Shown one piece after another: positions 30,368 through 39,820 of a stretch of DNA of 64,000 bases. The DNA is from Lactiplantibacillus mudanjiangensis (GTDB taxonomy: Bacteria; Bacillota; Bacilli; Lactobacillales; Lactobacillaceae). Position 1 is the first letter of the stretch; each line of letters opens with the position of its first letter. Both the position numbers and the translations under genes were made by a program. The stretch spans positions 372,001 to 436,000 of the forward strand of contig NZ_BJDY01000004.1 in NCBI RefSeq assembly GCF_005405385.1. The letters run 5' to 3'. Below the pieces are notes generated by a model that worked only from the letters and a program-made list of their open reading frames with translations, made no database searches and had not been told where the DNA came from.

Positions 30368-31291
30368 ATGAAGTTTAAGTCAGTTATTACAAGTGCATCA
30401 GTTGTTGCTATTTCAGCATTAGCATTAGCAGGGTGTGGGAGCAGCTCATCAAGTTCAAGCTCTAGTTCATCAAAGAAGAGTTCTTCTTCAAGCTCATCAT
30501 CAACTACTAAGGTTGCGAAGTTAACCGCTGGGAGTAAAATGAAAGCGGGTACTTACAAACTTGCCGAAGAAAACTATTCACATGGTTACAAGACGGAATT
30601 CAGTATTACCGTTAACAAGAAAGGTAAGATCACGAAGTCCGATTACAACCAAGTGAACAAGAAGGGCAAGTCAAAAGTTGACGATGCTTCTTATAACAAA
30701 CAAATGAAGAAAGTTGCTGGCACTAACCCTAAGACTTATCAACCTAAGTTGAACAAGGCCTTAGAAGGCGCAGCTGCAACTGGGAATGTTTCAACGATTG
30801 ACGTCGTTTCTGGGGCAACCGAATCATCAAAGACATTCCAAAACTATGCACAACAATTGATCCAAGCTGCTCAAGCTGGAAACACCGCAACGATCAAGAT
30901 CAATAACGGTGCTAAGATGAAAGATGGTACTTACAAGTTAGCTGAAAAGAACTACTCACACGGCTACCGCGATACCTTCTCAATTACGGTTAAGAACAAC
31001 AAGATCACGAAGTCTGAATTTGACCAAGTTAACAAGAAGGGCAAATCAAAGACGGCTGATGCTGCTTACAACAAGCAAATGAAGAAAGTTTCAAAGACTA
31101 ACCCTAAGACTTATCAACCAGCTTTAAACAAGTCATTGGTTAAATCAAGTGACCCAACTAAGGTTGATGTTGTGACTGGGGCAACGGAATCTTCAAACAC
31201 CTTCGTTTTGTATGCTGAACAATTACAAAACGCTGCTCAAAAGGGCGATACGAAGACGATCTCTGTTGACAACATGGTCTTTTCTGAATAG
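30368..31291 (+). CDS. pplA: Flavinylated extracellular lipoprotein PplA
   Basis: Surface lipoprotein that carries covalent FMN and passes electrons to outside acceptors. 307 residues. Signal peptide with lipobox LALAGC (Cys23), then a Ser-rich linker. Two tandem, very similar FMN-binding domains follow, each starting GTYKLAE-NYSHGY and ending in a flavinylation motif: DVVSGAT (acceptor Thr151) and DVVTGAT (acceptor Thr273). FmnB, 150 bp downstream, is the likely FMN transferase. The high identity of the two halves indicates an internal duplication. Confidence 0.92.
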   Translation: MKFKSVITSASVVAISALALAGCGSSSSSSSSSSSKKSSSSSSSSTTKVAKLTAGSKMKAGTYKLAEENYSHGYKTEFSITVNKKGKITKSDYNQVNKKGKSKVDDASYNKQMKKVAGTNPKTYQPKLNKALEGAAATGNVSTIDVVSGATESSKTFQNYAQQLIQAAQAGNTATIKINNGAKMKDGTYKLAEKNYSHGYRDTFSITVKNNKITKSEFDQVNKKGKSKTADAAYNKQMKKVSKTNPKTYQPALNKSLVKSSDPTKVDVVTGATESSNTFVLYAEQLQNAAQKGDTKTISVDNMVFSE

Positions 31292-31318
31292 CACTTATTT
31301 GAGTTAACACATTTTTGG

Positions 31319-31349
31319 AGACCTGAGACAATCTGTCTCAGGTCTTTTT
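31319..31349 (+). terminator. Terminator after pplA
   Basis: Perfect 12-bp stem AGACCTGAGACA / TGTCTCAGGTCT, ATC loop, five T. Confidence 0.92.
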
Positions 31350-31404
31350 CATTTTGTCGGTCGGTCAGCTTACCGGGAAAATGGCATACAGCTAGGCTAA
31401 ATTT

Positions 31405-31413
31405 TGGTATAAT
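31405..31413 (+). promoter_or_regulatory. fmnB extended -10 promoter
   Basis: TTGGTATAAT: consensus TATAAT (31408-31413) with an upstream TG. The -35 (CATACA, 31385-31390) is weak, as usual for extended -10 promoters. Confidence 0.65.
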
Positions 31414-31444
31414 GACGATTGAAATTAATTAAGGGGTCCGGAAC

Positions 31445-32557
31445 ATGAAACTGAGAAAATGGGTACAGTTAGGGTTAGTGGTCGTATTATTAGCACCGTT
31501 AGCGGCCTGTGGGAGTCAAAGTAGTAAAAAGGCGGCTAGTAGTAGTCGGCCTAAGCCAACGAAGGTTGTTCAAACACCAACAGAAGATACACAGTTTATG
31601 ATGGGAACCGTTGTGACGTTACGTGTTTACAATAAAAGTAAAGATGCGGTAGTAGCGGGTGCCTTTAAACTGTTAAAACATGAAGCTAAACTAGTGACGG
31701 TTAATCAAAAAGGGTCAGAAATCGATAAAGTTAATGCGGCGGCTGGCAAACATCCAGTTGTGGTGAGCAAGTCAATCTACCCAATGCTCAAAGCCGCGTA
31801 CTACTATAGTCAAAACTCTGATGAATCATTTGATATGGCGATTGGGTCGATTACGCAACTTTGGCGGATCGGTTTTTCTGATGCGCGGGTGCCTAGCAAA
31901 TCAGAGATTGCCACTAATGTAAAATTGGTTGATTATACAAAAGTTAAACTTAATGATAAAAAACACTCTGTTTATCTTGAAAAGAAAGGCATGAAACTTG
32001 ATTTAGGTGGGATTGCCAAAGGATATATGACTGATCAAGTGCGAACTTACTTCTTAAATCATGGGGTTTCGACGGCGATTATTGATCTTGGTGGTAATAT
32101 CTTTGTGATGGGGAATAGCCCTAAAGGTACGAAGTCTGGTAATTGGACGGTTGGGATTCAAGATCCAAAACGGTCACGAGGAACGGCAATTGGCTCACTT
32201 CCAGCTAAAAATAAATCAATTGTGACTTCCGGTATTTATGAACGATATTTGAAGAAGAACGGCAAGATTTACAGTCATTTGATGGATCCCAAAACTGGGG
32301 CACCTTATCAAAACAACTTAATGGGTGTGTCAATTATTTCGAAGACGTCTACTGATGGTGATGGATTGTCCACCGCAACCTTTGATAAGGGGTTGAAGGC
32401 TGGGATGAAGTATATTAATGGTAAAGCTAACAAAGGTATTGGCGCAATCTTTGTCACCAAAGATAAAAAAGTTTACGTTTCAAACAACTTAAAAAAGCAA
32501 TTTACATTATTTGGAGATACCGGTTATAAGTACGGTTCTGTCAGTGATTTGAAGTAG
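31445..32557 (+). CDS. fmnB: FAD:protein FMN transferase (ApbE family, FmnB)
   Basis: Extracytoplasmic Mg-dependent enzyme that splits FAD and attaches FMN to a Thr of target proteins, here most likely PplA. 370 residues: lipoprotein signal with lipobox LAAC (Cys22), then the ApbE fold with FMMGT near the start, DLGGIAKGYMTD, GGNIFVMGN and HLMDPKTGAPYQN. It lies directly before the ECF module that could export its FAD substrate. ATG after AAGGGG. Confidence 0.92.
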   Translation: MKLRKWVQLGLVVVLLAPLAACGSQSSKKAASSSRPKPTKVVQTPTEDTQFMMGTVVTLRVYNKSKDAVVAGAFKLLKHEAKLVTVNQKGSEIDKVNAAAGKHPVVVSKSIYPMLKAAYYYSQNSDESFDMAIGSITQLWRIGFSDARVPSKSEIATNVKLVDYTKVKLNDKKHSVYLEKKGMKLDLGGIAKGYMTDQVRTYFLNHGVSTAIIDLGGNIFVMGNSPKGTKSGNWTVGIQDPKRSRGTAIGSLPAKNKSIVTSGIYERYLKKNGKIYSHLMDPKTGAPYQNNLMGVSIISKTSTDGDGLSTATFDKGLKAGMKYINGKANKGIGAIFVTKDKKVYVSNNLKKQFTLFGDTGYKYGSVSDLK

Positions 32558-32564
32558 GCGGATA

Positions 32565-32573
32565 TGGTATGAT
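32565..32573 (+). promoter_or_regulatory. Possible ecfA1 promoter
   Basis: Extended -10 TGG-TATGAT (TATGAT 32568-32573) just after the fmnB stop. No good -35. Confidence 0.45.
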
Positions 32574-32606
32574 GTAACCCATAGTGACAAGAAATGAGGG
32601 ACGATC

Positions 32607-33449
32607 GTGAGTCAGATTATTAACGTTGAACATTTAAATTACCGCTATCCGCAACAGGACACGGACGCGCTGACGCTGACCGATGTGTCATTTTCAGTTG
32701 CGGCCGGTGAATGGGTCGCGATTGTCGGTCATAATGGTTCTGGCAAATCAACGTTAGCAAAAAATTTAAATGGGTTATTGGCCCCCGTTTCTGGTCAAAT
32801 TACGATTGACGGACAGGTGTTATCTGAAGACACGGTCTGGGATATCCGCCGTAAAATTGGGATGGTCTTTCAAAATCCAGACAACCAATTTGTCGGGGCA
32901 ACCGTAGCCGATGATGTGGCCTTTAGTCTAGAAAATCAAGGGATTCCTCGCGAAACGATGTTAAAACGTGTCGATGAAGCCTTAGCTCAAGTGGATATGA
33001 GTGCTTTTAAAACACGGGAACCAGCACGTTTATCTGGTGGTCAAAAACAACGGGTCGCGTTAGCTGGGATGATTGCAGCCCGGCCCAAAATTTTGATTTT
33101 AGATGAGGCGACATCGATGCTTGATCCGGAAGGTCGAGCCGAAGTCTTAGCAACGATTCGGCAGATGAAAGCTGATTCAGATTTAACCGTCTTATCGATT
33201 ACCCATGATATCGATGAAGCGGCTAGTGCGAATCGCGTACTAGTGGTTAATGACGGTCAACTCGTTGAAGAGGGTACGCCGGCTGAGATTTTTGAGCATG
33301 GGCCGGCCTTGATTAAAATGGGCTTGGATATGCCGTATCCAGAACGGTTGAAGGCGGCCTTAAAACGGCAAGGTGTTACCGTACCGACCACTTATTTAAC
33401 GGAGAAAGGGATGGCAGACTGGTTATGGCAATTGATTTCAAACAAGTAG
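32607..33449 (+). CDS. ecfA1: Energy-coupling factor transporter ATPase EcfA1
   Basis: ATPase of the shared ECF module that powers several vitamin S-components. 280 residues. Walker [10 protein letters not shown] (41-49), Q-loop VFQNPDNQF, signature LSGGQKQR, Walker [13 protein letters not shown], then the H-loop. GTG at 32607 after ATGAGGGA. It overlaps ecfA2 by 25 bp. Confidence 0.95.
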   Translation: MSQIINVEHLNYRYPQQDTDALTLTDVSFSVAAGEWVAIVGHNGSGKSTLAKNLNGLLAPVSGQITIDGQVLSEDTVWDIRRKIGMVFQNPDNQFVGATVADDVAFSLENQGIPRETMLKRVDEALAQVDMSAFKTREPARLSGGQKQRVALAGMIAARPKILILDEATSMLDPEGRAEVLATIRQMKADSDLTVLSITHDIDEAASANRVLVVNDGQLVEEGTPAEIFEHGPALIKMGLDMPYPERLKAALKRQGVTVPTTYLTEKGMADWLWQLISNK

Positions 33450-34288
33450 GCTTTACTTACCAACCAGGAACGCCGTTCGCGACGCAAGCCTTAACGGATA
33501 TTAATGTGACGATTCCTGATGGCTCGTATACGGCGTTAATTGGCCATACCGGGAGTGGAAAGTCGACACTGTTACAACATCTAAATGCCTTATTAAAACC
33601 GACCACTGGGACGGTGACGATTGGTGATCGGGTGATTACGCCCGAAACCAGTAACAAAGACTTGAAGGCGTTACGCCAACATGTCGGTATCGTCTTTCAA
33701 TTTCCTGAAAGCCAACTTTTCGAGGAAACGGTCGCTAAAGATATTGCGTTTGGACCGCAAAACTTCGGGGCTAGTGAAGCTGATGCGTTGAAAACGGCCG
33801 CAGATATGTTAGCGTTAGTGGGACTAGATGCTGAGTTACTCGATCGTTCACCGTTTGACTTATCTGGTGGACAAATGCGGCGAGTGGCGATTGCTGGGGT
33901 CCTTGCAATGGCACCACAAGTGTTAGTCTTAGATGAACCCACGGCTGGCCTTGATCCACAAGGACGCTTAGAAATGATGGAGATGTTTGCTAAATTGCGT
34001 CATGAACGTGAGCTGACAGTGGTGTTGGTCACCCATCAAATGGATGATGTGGCCAATTATGCCGATCATGTGATTGTGATGGATCAGGGGAAAATTGCCA
34101 AGACGGGGACCCCGCAAGAAATTTTCCAGGATCCACAATGGTTGGCCGAGCATCATTTGGGGCTACCGAAGACGACCGCCTTTGCGCAACAATTGATGGC
34201 TAAAGGCATTCAGTTTGACCAGTTACCATTAACTGAAGATCAACTGGCCCAAGCGTTGGCACACCAATTAGGAGGTGCCACGCAATGA
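33425..34288 (+). CDS. ecfA2: Energy-coupling factor transporter ATPase EcfA2
   Basis: Second ATPase of the ECF heterodimer, 287 residues. Walker [10 protein letters not shown] (40-48), [30 protein letters not shown]. Starts inside ecfA1; its stop overlaps the ecfT start (ATGA), so translation is coupled. Confidence 0.95.
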   Translation: MAIDFKQVGFTYQPGTPFATQALTDINVTIPDGSYTALIGHTGSGKSTLLQHLNALLKPTTGTVTIGDRVITPETSNKDLKALRQHVGIVFQFPESQLFEETVAKDIAFGPQNFGASEADALKTAADMLALVGLDAELLDRSPFDLSGGQMRRVAIAGVLAMAPQVLVLDEPTAGLDPQGRLEMMEMFAKLRHERELTVVLVTHQMDDVANYADHVIVMDQGKIAKTGTPQEIFQDPQWLAEHHLGLPKTTAFAQQLMAKGIQFDQLPLTEDQLAQALAHQLGGATQ

Positions 34289-35091
34289 TGAATAAATTGA
34301 TCTTTGGGCGGTATATTCCAGGTGATTCAGTCATTCATCGCATGGATCCGCGCGCTAAATTATTGTTGAGTTTTTACTTTATTGGCATTATTTTTATTGC
34401 GAATAATTGGGCTACGTATGTGCTTTTATTTGCGTTTACGTTACTGGCAATCAAACTTTCAGGGGTGAAGTGGTCATTCTTTATCAATGGGGTTAAACCG
34501 TTGATTTGGCTGATTCTATTCACCGTTATTTTACAAGTCTTATTCAGTGCTAGTGGGGGAACGGTGTACTTTAAGTGGGGAATTATTACCATTAGCCAAC
34601 TCGGGCTGGTTAATGGGGTCTATATTTTCTGCCGGTTTGTGTTGATTATCTTTATGTCGACACTCCTTACCTTAACAACGCCGCCCTTGGAACTATCTGA
34701 TGCGATTGAATATATCTTAATGCCGTTAAAAGTGGTGCACTTTCCAGTGTACGAAGTGGCCTTAATGTTGTCGATTGCGTTACGATTTGTCCCAACATTG
34801 ATGGATGAAACTGAAAAGATCATGAATGCACAACGGGCTCGGGGTGTCGACTTTGGTGAAGGCAATATTTTTCAACAAATGCGGGCCATTGTGCCATTAT
34901 TAATCCCACTCTTTGTGAGCTCCTTTAATCGTGCTGAAGATTTGGCGACAGCGATGGAAGCTCGTGGTTATCAAGGCGGCGAAGGTCGCAGTAAGTATCG
35001 CATCTTGAAGTGGCAAGCGCGTGATACGTGGGCGACTTTGGCGTTTGCTGTTTTGACAGTGGCGCTAGTCGGATTACGGCTTTACGTTTAA
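34285..35091 (+). CDS. ecfT: Energy-coupling factor transporter transmembrane protein EcfT
   Basis: Membrane scaffold linking the ATPases to exchangeable S-components. 268 residues with several N-terminal helices, then coupling helices carrying two Ala-Arg-Gly motifs (AQRARGVDF and MEARGYQGG). GGAGGTG lies 7 nt before ATG. In FLEET bacteria this module is thought to supply flavin for FmnB. Confidence 0.95.
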   Translation: MMNKLIFGRYIPGDSVIHRMDPRAKLLLSFYFIGIIFIANNWATYVLLFAFTLLAIKLSGVKWSFFINGVKPLIWLILFTVILQVLFSASGGTVYFKWGIITISQLGLVNGVYIFCRFVLIIFMSTLLTLTTPPLELSDAIEYILMPLKVVHFPVYEVALMLSIALRFVPTLMDETEKIMNAQRARGVDFGEGNIFQQMRAIVPLLIPLFVSSFNRAEDLATAMEARGYQGGEGRSKYRILKWQARDTWATLAFAVLTVALVGLRLYV

Positions 35092-35102
35092 TTAGTATTT
35101 AC

Positions 35103-35138
35103 GGTGTGGTGTGCTTTTGAGGGCACCACCCGTTTTTT
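35103..35138 (+). terminator. Hairpin with T-run between ecfT and truA
   Basis: GTGGT(GT)GC / GCACCAC imperfect stem followed by CCGTTTTTT. Partial terminator; truA has its own ribosome site 15 nt on. Confidence 0.6.
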
Positions 35139-35153
35139 ATCAGGAGGATTAGT

Positions 35154-35942
35154 GTGACAACCAGATATAAAATAACATTGACGTATGATGGCACCAACTT
35201 TGCGGGTTTTCAACGGCAACCACATCAACGAACGGTGGAATCGGTTTTAACCAAAGCGGTTAATAAGATGGCGAAAGACCCAGCCGAACCAATCGTGATT
35301 TATGGGGCCGGCCGCACCGATGCTGGCGTCCATGCTTTCGGCCAGGTGGTCCATTTTGATTTGCCTTATGCAATTAGTGCAGAAGGGGTCCGTCGAGGCT
35401 TGAACAGCTTGTTGCCAGTTGATGCCTTAGTTAAAACCGTCGAGATTGTCCCAGACACCTTTCATGCGCGTTATGATACGGTTGGAAAGCGGTACTGGTA
35501 TCGTGCGTATTCCGATGAGTTTGTCGCACCGTTTAAACGCAATTTTACGGGCCATTTTAAGTTTGCGGCGGATATTAATCGAATTCAACAAGCCATTCCT
35601 GATTTAGTTGGGAAACACGATTTTTCCACGTTTGTGGCTTCTGGTTCGCAGGCCCATGATCATGTCCGTGAAATTTATTCGGCCAAGGCGTGGGCGTTAC
35701 CCGATGAACAAGAAATTCAATTTGAATTTTGTGGAAGTGGGTTCTTGTACAATCAAGTGCGGATCATGGTGGCGGTGTTGATGGAAATTGGTCAAGGCCG
35801 TCGAGCAGTGGATTGTATCCCGCAGCTATTAGCGGCTAAAAATCGCGACCTCGCACGGGGCACGGCCCCAGCGGCTGGACTCTATATGAAAAAAGTGTAT
35901 TATGAGGCTAAAGATTTACAAGCCGATCTAATTAAGGATTGA
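35154..35942 (+). CDS. truA: tRNA pseudouridine(38-40) synthase
   Basis: Converts uridines 38-40 of the anticodon arm to pseudouridine. 262 residues. Catalytic Asp56 in GAGRTDAGVHA; FCGSGFLYNQVRIM near the C-terminus is typical. GTG start at 35154 after AGGAGG. Position after ecfT is conserved in Firmicutes. Confidence 0.96.
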   Translation: MTTRYKITLTYDGTNFAGFQRQPHQRTVESVLTKAVNKMAKDPAEPIVIYGAGRTDAGVHAFGQVVHFDLPYAISAEGVRRGLNSLLPVDALVKTVEIVPDTFHARYDTVGKRYWYRAYSDEFVAPFKRNFTGHFKFAADINRIQQAIPDLVGKHDFSTFVASGSQAHDHVREIYSAKAWALPDEQEIQFEFCGSGFLYNQVRIMVAVLMEIGQGRRAVDCIPQLLAAKNRDLARGTAPAAGLYMKKVYYEAKDLQADLIKD

Positions 35943-35967
35943 CTTCTAGCACTAAGTTAGGTAAACT
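35939..35967 (+). promoter_or_regulatory. rplM-rpsI promoter
   Basis: TTGACT (35939-35944) overlapping the truA stop, 17 bp, TAAACT (35962-35967). Confidence 0.65.
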
Positions 35968-36040
35968 AATCGTTGGTATTGTTTGCCCCACGATAAGCCC
36001 CGGAATCTTATTGAGTGTCAAGCAAAACAGAAAATGGAGG
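35968..36040 (+). promoter_or_regulatory. Possible L13 leader RNA
   Basis: ATCGTTGG / CCACGAT stem (about 35968-35993) and ATAAG / CTTAT stem (about 35993-36013) enclosing CCCCGG, then GAGTGTCAAGC before the rplM ribosome site. Position and size fit the L13 leader of low-GC Gram-positive bacteria, an autoregulatory element, but I could not align it to the family. Confidence 0.45.
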
Positions 36041-36048
36041 AACACAAC

Positions 36049-36492
36049 GTGCGTACAACATATATGGCTAAACCAGGTGAAATTGATCGTAAATGGTATG
36101 TAGTTGATGCTACCGATATCCCTTTGGGTCGGTTATCAACTGTCGTTGCATCAATCTTACGTGGTAAGAACAAACCAGTATTCACACCAAATGTCGATAC
36201 TGGTGACAACGTAATCGTGATTAATGCAAGTAAGGTCGCTTTAACTGGTAAGAAAGCAGAACGGAAGATTTACTATCACCATACTGCTTATGCTGGTGGT
36301 TTAAAGGAACGGACTGCCGGTGACTTCTTAGCTAAAGAACCAGAAAAATTAATTGAAACTTCAGTTAAGGGTATGCTTCCTCACAACTCTTTGGGTCACA
36401 AAATGGGCTTGAAGTTGCATGTTTATGCTGGTGCAGAACATACGCAACAAGCACAAAAACCTGAAGTTTTGGATATTACGAACTTAATCTAA
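36049..36492 (+). CDS. rplM: 50S ribosomal protein L13
   Basis: Early 23S assembly protein. GTG at 36049 is chosen: TGGAGGAAC lies upstream and the product starts [20 protein letters not shown], the family N-terminus, 147 residues. A longer in-frame ATG at 35983 would run through the leader structure. rpsI follows after 13 nt. Confidence 0.96.
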   Translation: MRTTYMAKPGEIDRKWYVVDATDIPLGRLSTVVASILRGKNKPVFTPNVDTGDNVIVINASKVALTGKKAERKIYYHHTAYAGGLKERTAGDFLAKEPEKLIETSVKGMLPHNSLGHKMGLKLHVYAGAEHTQQAQKPEVLDITNLI

Positions 36493-36505
36493 GGAGGAAA
36501 CAACA

Positions 36506-36898
36506 TTGGCTCAAGTACAATATCGCGGCACAGGCCGTCGTAAAGATTCAGTAGCCCGCGTACGTTTAGTACCAGGTTCTGGTAAAATTGTTATGAATGA
36601 TAAGAGTGTAGAAGACTACATTCCATTTGCAGATATTCGTAAAGAATTATTGCAACCATTCGAAGTAACGGAAACAACTGAACAATATGATGTTTTAGTT
36701 AACGTCAATGGTGGTGGGTTCCACGGCCAAGCCGGTGCTACCCGTCATGGTATCGCTCGGGCATTGCTCGAAGTTGATCCAGATTTCCGCGGTCCTTTGA
36801 AGCGCGCTGGTCTTTTGACTCGTGACGCTCGTATGAAGGAACGTAAGAAGCCAGGTCTTAAGAAAGCTCGTAAGGCTGGTCAATTCTCAAAGCGTTAA
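36506..36898 (+). CDS. rpsI: 30S ribosomal protein S9
   Basis: Head protein whose C-terminal tail touches P-site tRNA. 130 residues, [20 protein letters not shown] and the C-terminal [15 protein letters not shown] start at 36506 after AAGGAGG. Confidence 0.97.
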   Translation: MAQVQYRGTGRRKDSVARVRLVPGSGKIVMNDKSVEDYIPFADIRKELLQPFEVTETTEQYDVLVNVNGGGFHGQAGATRHGIARALLEVDPDFRGPLKRAGLLTRDARMKERKKPGLKKARKAGQFSKR

Positions 36899-36940
36899 AA
36901 TTATTCGAAAAACGTTGTTATACCAACATTTTCAGAACGA

Positions 36941-36980
36941 AAAAGCACTCGTCCATTTGGGCGGGTGCTTTTATTTTTTT
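36941..36980 (+). terminator. Terminator after rpsI
   Basis: AAAAGCACTCGTCC / GGCGGGTGCTTTT with ATTTG loop, then TTATTTTTTT. A/T flanks could also serve leftward. Confidence 0.88.
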
Positions 36981-37211
36981 ATTCAAAAATCAGTTAGTCA
37001 CTCGCTTTGTTAGTTAACTATCCCCATTTGAAATCACAAGTTAGGTTCGAATAGGACAATTGAATCTTAAGGTTGCAACCGATTGTAACGTTATGTTCGT
37101 TAGTCTTCGTTAAAACCGGTCGTTTTTGCAAGCCTGACCTGCTACACTAATCGTTAAATTTAAATTAGAAAACTAATTATAAATTAATTTATTTGATGGG
37201 AAGTGGACTGA
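36981..37211 (+). other. Gap before the membrane-protein gene
   Basis: About 230 nt without a gene. AT-rich; TACACT near 37142 could be a -10, but no good -35 is spaced from it. No clear hairpin or operator. Confidence 0.4.
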
Positions 37212-38447
37212 ATGCAAGCAATTATCGCACTCGCAGTTGTGATGGGACTAATGGTCGTTGGTGAATGGGTGTCAACGCGTAGTAAAGCCTATATTCCATC
37301 GGTATTTGTGACGGGGGTCTTGTTTCTGATCGGTTTTTGGACGGTTATTCCTAAAAATATTGTGCCTGATGCATCCTTCACCAAGCCGTTTGTCGCAATT
37401 ACGCAAGCCGTTTTACTCATCCATATGGGCACGTTGATGGATCTCAAATTGTTACTTAAACAATGGCGGGCTGTTTTGATCGCGTTATCTGGTGTGGTAG
37501 GAACGGTTATCCTGGCAATGGGCGTTGGCAGCTTACTTTTTAGTTGGCAAACGGTTGTTGCCAGTGTACCACCGTTAACGGGTGGATTAGTGGCCGCATT
37601 TCTGATGACCGCTGGGCTAAAGGCCCAACATATTACGTTATTAGCGGCTTTTCCGGTGGCGATGTTTGTCATGCATAGCATGATTGGCTATCCACTAACT
37701 GCCGTAATGCTTAAACGTGACAGTCGGCGGTTATTAAGCCAGTTTCATGCCCCTAATATACCAGCAGCTGTTACAGAAAATGCGGCTAAGTCGTCAGCGC
37801 AGGCAACCAATAAAACGACTGCGGTAGTCTCGTCAAATACCCCGACCAGCAAACCACACCCTTGGCGATTGAAAGTCAATGTACCAGCGGCTTACGAGAC
37901 TTCAGCATTTATGTTATTTAAAGTAGCCATTGTCACGGTTCTAGCGGAAGGGACTGCGGCTTTAATGCACAATGTGATCAATCCGTATATCATTTGTTTA
38001 ATCTATGGTGTTATCGCGCATCAATTGGGACTTTTAGAAGATGCTGTGTTGGAAAAAGCTGGGGTATTTCATTGGTTGATGTACGGCTTATTGGCATATA
38101 TCTTTTCGAATTTGAATATTGTGAAAATGAACATGCTCGTTGGCATTGTGGTGCCGATTTTTACGTTGATTTTGCTGGGCATTTTGGGCATGTTTATTGC
38201 GTCATCGCTATTGGCTAAACCTTTAGGCTTTAGTCGTGAAATGGCATTTGCCAGTGCGTTAACGGCGTTGTTTGGTTTTCCAGCGGATTATATTGTCACC
38301 CATGAAGTGACGAACATGATGGGTAAAACTGAGGCCGAAAAACAATATTTGCTGGATCACTTATTACCAAAGATGTTGGTGGGTGGTTTTGCCACGGTAT
38401 CGGTAGCTTCGGTAATTATTGCGTCAATTTTCTTGAAACTTTTGTAG
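37212..38447 (+). CDS. Integral membrane protein, possible carboxylate or amino-acid derivative permease
   Basis: 411 residues, ten or so hydrophobic helices in two halves separated by a hydrophilic Ala/Thr/Ser-rich loop (about residues 178-220). The pattern GTLMDLKLL after helix 3 and the paired halves recall sodium/glutamate-type carriers, but no signature is clear enough to name a family. It starts an apparent two-gene unit with the M20 amidohydrolase 12 nt downstream, similar in logic to transporter-hydrolase pairs that import and split N-acyl amino acids; that role is inferred. ATG after GGGAAGTGG. Confidence 0.6.
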   Translation: MQAIIALAVVMGLMVVGEWVSTRSKAYIPSVFVTGVLFLIGFWTVIPKNIVPDASFTKPFVAITQAVLLIHMGTLMDLKLLLKQWRAVLIALSGVVGTVILAMGVGSLLFSWQTVVASVPPLTGGLVAAFLMTAGLKAQHITLLAAFPVAMFVMHSMIGYPLTAVMLKRDSRRLLSQFHAPNIPAAVTENAAKSSAQATNKTTAVVSSNTPTSKPHPWRLKVNVPAAYETSAFMLFKVAIVTVLAEGTAALMHNVINPYIICLIYGVIAHQLGLLEDAVLEKAGVFHWLMYGLLAYIFSNLNIVKMNMLVGIVVPIFTLILLGILGMFIASSLLAKPLGFSREMAFASALTALFGFPADYIVTHEVTNMMGKTEAEKQYLLDHLLPKMLVGGFATVSVASVIIASIFLKLL

Positions 38448-38459
38448 GGGGGATTAGCA

Positions 38460-39656
38460 ATGAACGACCAGGAGTTAACGACTTGGATGACGGCGATTCG
38501 TCATCGGTTACACCAACAACCAGAACTCGCTTTACACGAAATTCACACCACAGCCTTAATCAAACAAACCTTAACGCAACTAGGTATTCGTATCTTGCCC
38601 TATTCAGGAGAAACTGGGGTGGTCGCAGAAATTGGCCACGGTGAACCAACCATTGCGTTACGTGCCGATATCGATGCGTTACCCTTGCAAGAAAAATCAG
38701 GGCTAGCTTATGCTTCTAAAGTTAATGGCCGAATGCACGCGTGCGGTCATGATTTTCATACAGCGGCGCTACTCGGTGGAGCCCGATTGTTGAAGGCCCA
38801 TGAGGCTGACTTAACGGGGACCGTGCGCTTGATTTTTCAACCCGGTGAAGAGGGCCATGTTGGTGCCAAGCTGATGATTAAAAATGGTGTTTTGCAGGGA
38901 GTGCAGGCGATTGCTGGGTTTCATAACATGCCTCAAATCCCAATTGGGACCTTAGCGATTAAATCTGGTGCGCTGATGGCTAGTAACGATAACTTTATCG
39001 TGACTATTCATGGAGCTGGAGCGCACGCGGCGATGCCTGATCGGAGTCAAGATGTCATTGTCACCCTGGGACAGCTTATCACGAGCTTGCAAACGATTCG
39101 AAGCCGTAATATAGCGCCAGATGCTGCGTTAGTTTTAACGATTGCCGACGTGCAAGCGGGTCACACCTTTAACGTCATTCCAGATACTGCCGAATTTAAA
39201 GGCACGATTCGAACATTTAGTGCGACTAATCGGAAATTGGCCATGGAACGGTTTTATGATCTAGTCCAAGCGACGGTTAAAGGATTTGAACAGACCGTTA
39301 CGATTGATTGGGATCAAGGGCCGAGCTGTGTCACGAATGAGCCGATCTTGACGGCCTTGATTGCTAAAGCTGCCGCCGAGACATTAACGATTGTGCCGGC
39401 TTTGCCATGCAATGCAGACGATGACTTTGCTTTGTATCAAGAACGTATTCCCGGTTTTTATGGTTTTCTAGGGTCTGGTGGAACGGGGGTATTACATCAA
39501 TCAACGTATTCATGTGACGATGCTGGACTCATTTATGGGGCTAAGTTTCACCTGTTAGCGGCCAAAACGATGTTGCAGGCGGTGACTCAAGGCCAATTGG
39601 CAAAATTTAAACCATCAGTCGAATCCGCAGTGGTTAACAGTTTACAGTCACTTTAA
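38460..39656 (+). CDS. M20 family metallo-amidohydrolase
   Basis: Cytosolic dinuclear-metal hydrolase of the M20D group (N-acyl amino-acid, hippurate or amino-benzoyl-glutamate hydrolases). 398 residues. Metal ligands lie in MHACGHDFHTA and in QPGEEGHVGAK; the lid-domain His is in GAGAHAAMPDRS. Substrate cannot be set from sequence. ATG after AGGGGGG; coupled to the membrane protein upstream. Confidence 0.85.
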   Translation: MNDQELTTWMTAIRHRLHQQPELALHEIHTTALIKQTLTQLGIRILPYSGETGVVAEIGHGEPTIALRADIDALPLQEKSGLAYASKVNGRMHACGHDFHTAALLGGARLLKAHEADLTGTVRLIFQPGEEGHVGAKLMIKNGVLQGVQAIAGFHNMPQIPIGTLAIKSGALMASNDNFIVTIHGAGAHAAMPDRSQDVIVTLGQLITSLQTIRSRNIAPDAALVLTIADVQAGHTFNVIPDTAEFKGTIRTFSATNRKLAMERFYDLVQATVKGFEQTVTIDWDQGPSCVTNEPILTALIAKAAAETLTIVPALPCNADDDFALYQERIPGFYGFLGSGGTGVLHQSTYSCDDAGLIYGAKFHLLAAKTMLQAVTQGQLAKFKPSVESAVVNSLQSL

Positions 39657-39688
39657 GCTAGATTGATAGAATAATTTTAAAAAATGAT

Positions 39689-39718
39689 TTGACAATTCTA
39701 TCAAACGTGAGGTATAGT
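39689..39718 (+). promoter_or_regulatory. Promoter of the tkt-aro operon
   Basis: TTGACA (39689-39694), 18 bp, TATAGT (39713-39718). The inferred start near 39725 gives a leader of about 320 nt before tkt. Confidence 0.8.
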
Positions 39719-39760
39719 CTTAGACATCAACAAATATTAAATTTTAAGGAGATTATCATT

Positions 39761-39820
39761 ATGCGTGGATTAAGAAATGGTCAAAAATCAAATCGATTTT
39801 ATTATTACTGGTTTCAGTAG
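39761..39820 (+). CDS. Aromatic leader peptide (Phe-Tyr-Tyr-Tyr-Trp-Phe)
   Basis: 19-codon reading frame, MRGLRNGQKSNRFYYYWFQ, with its own ribosome site (AAGGAGA, 8-9 nt before ATG). Six consecutive aromatic codons (39797-39814) lie just before the stop. It precedes a series of alternative hairpins and a strong terminator, then tkt-aroE-aroA-aroB, the pathway that makes Phe, Tyr and Trp precursors. This is the classic form of a leader peptide whose translation senses charged tRNA. Too short for homology support, so the call rests on codon content and context. Confidence 0.85.
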   Translation: MRGLRNGQKSNRFYYYWFQ

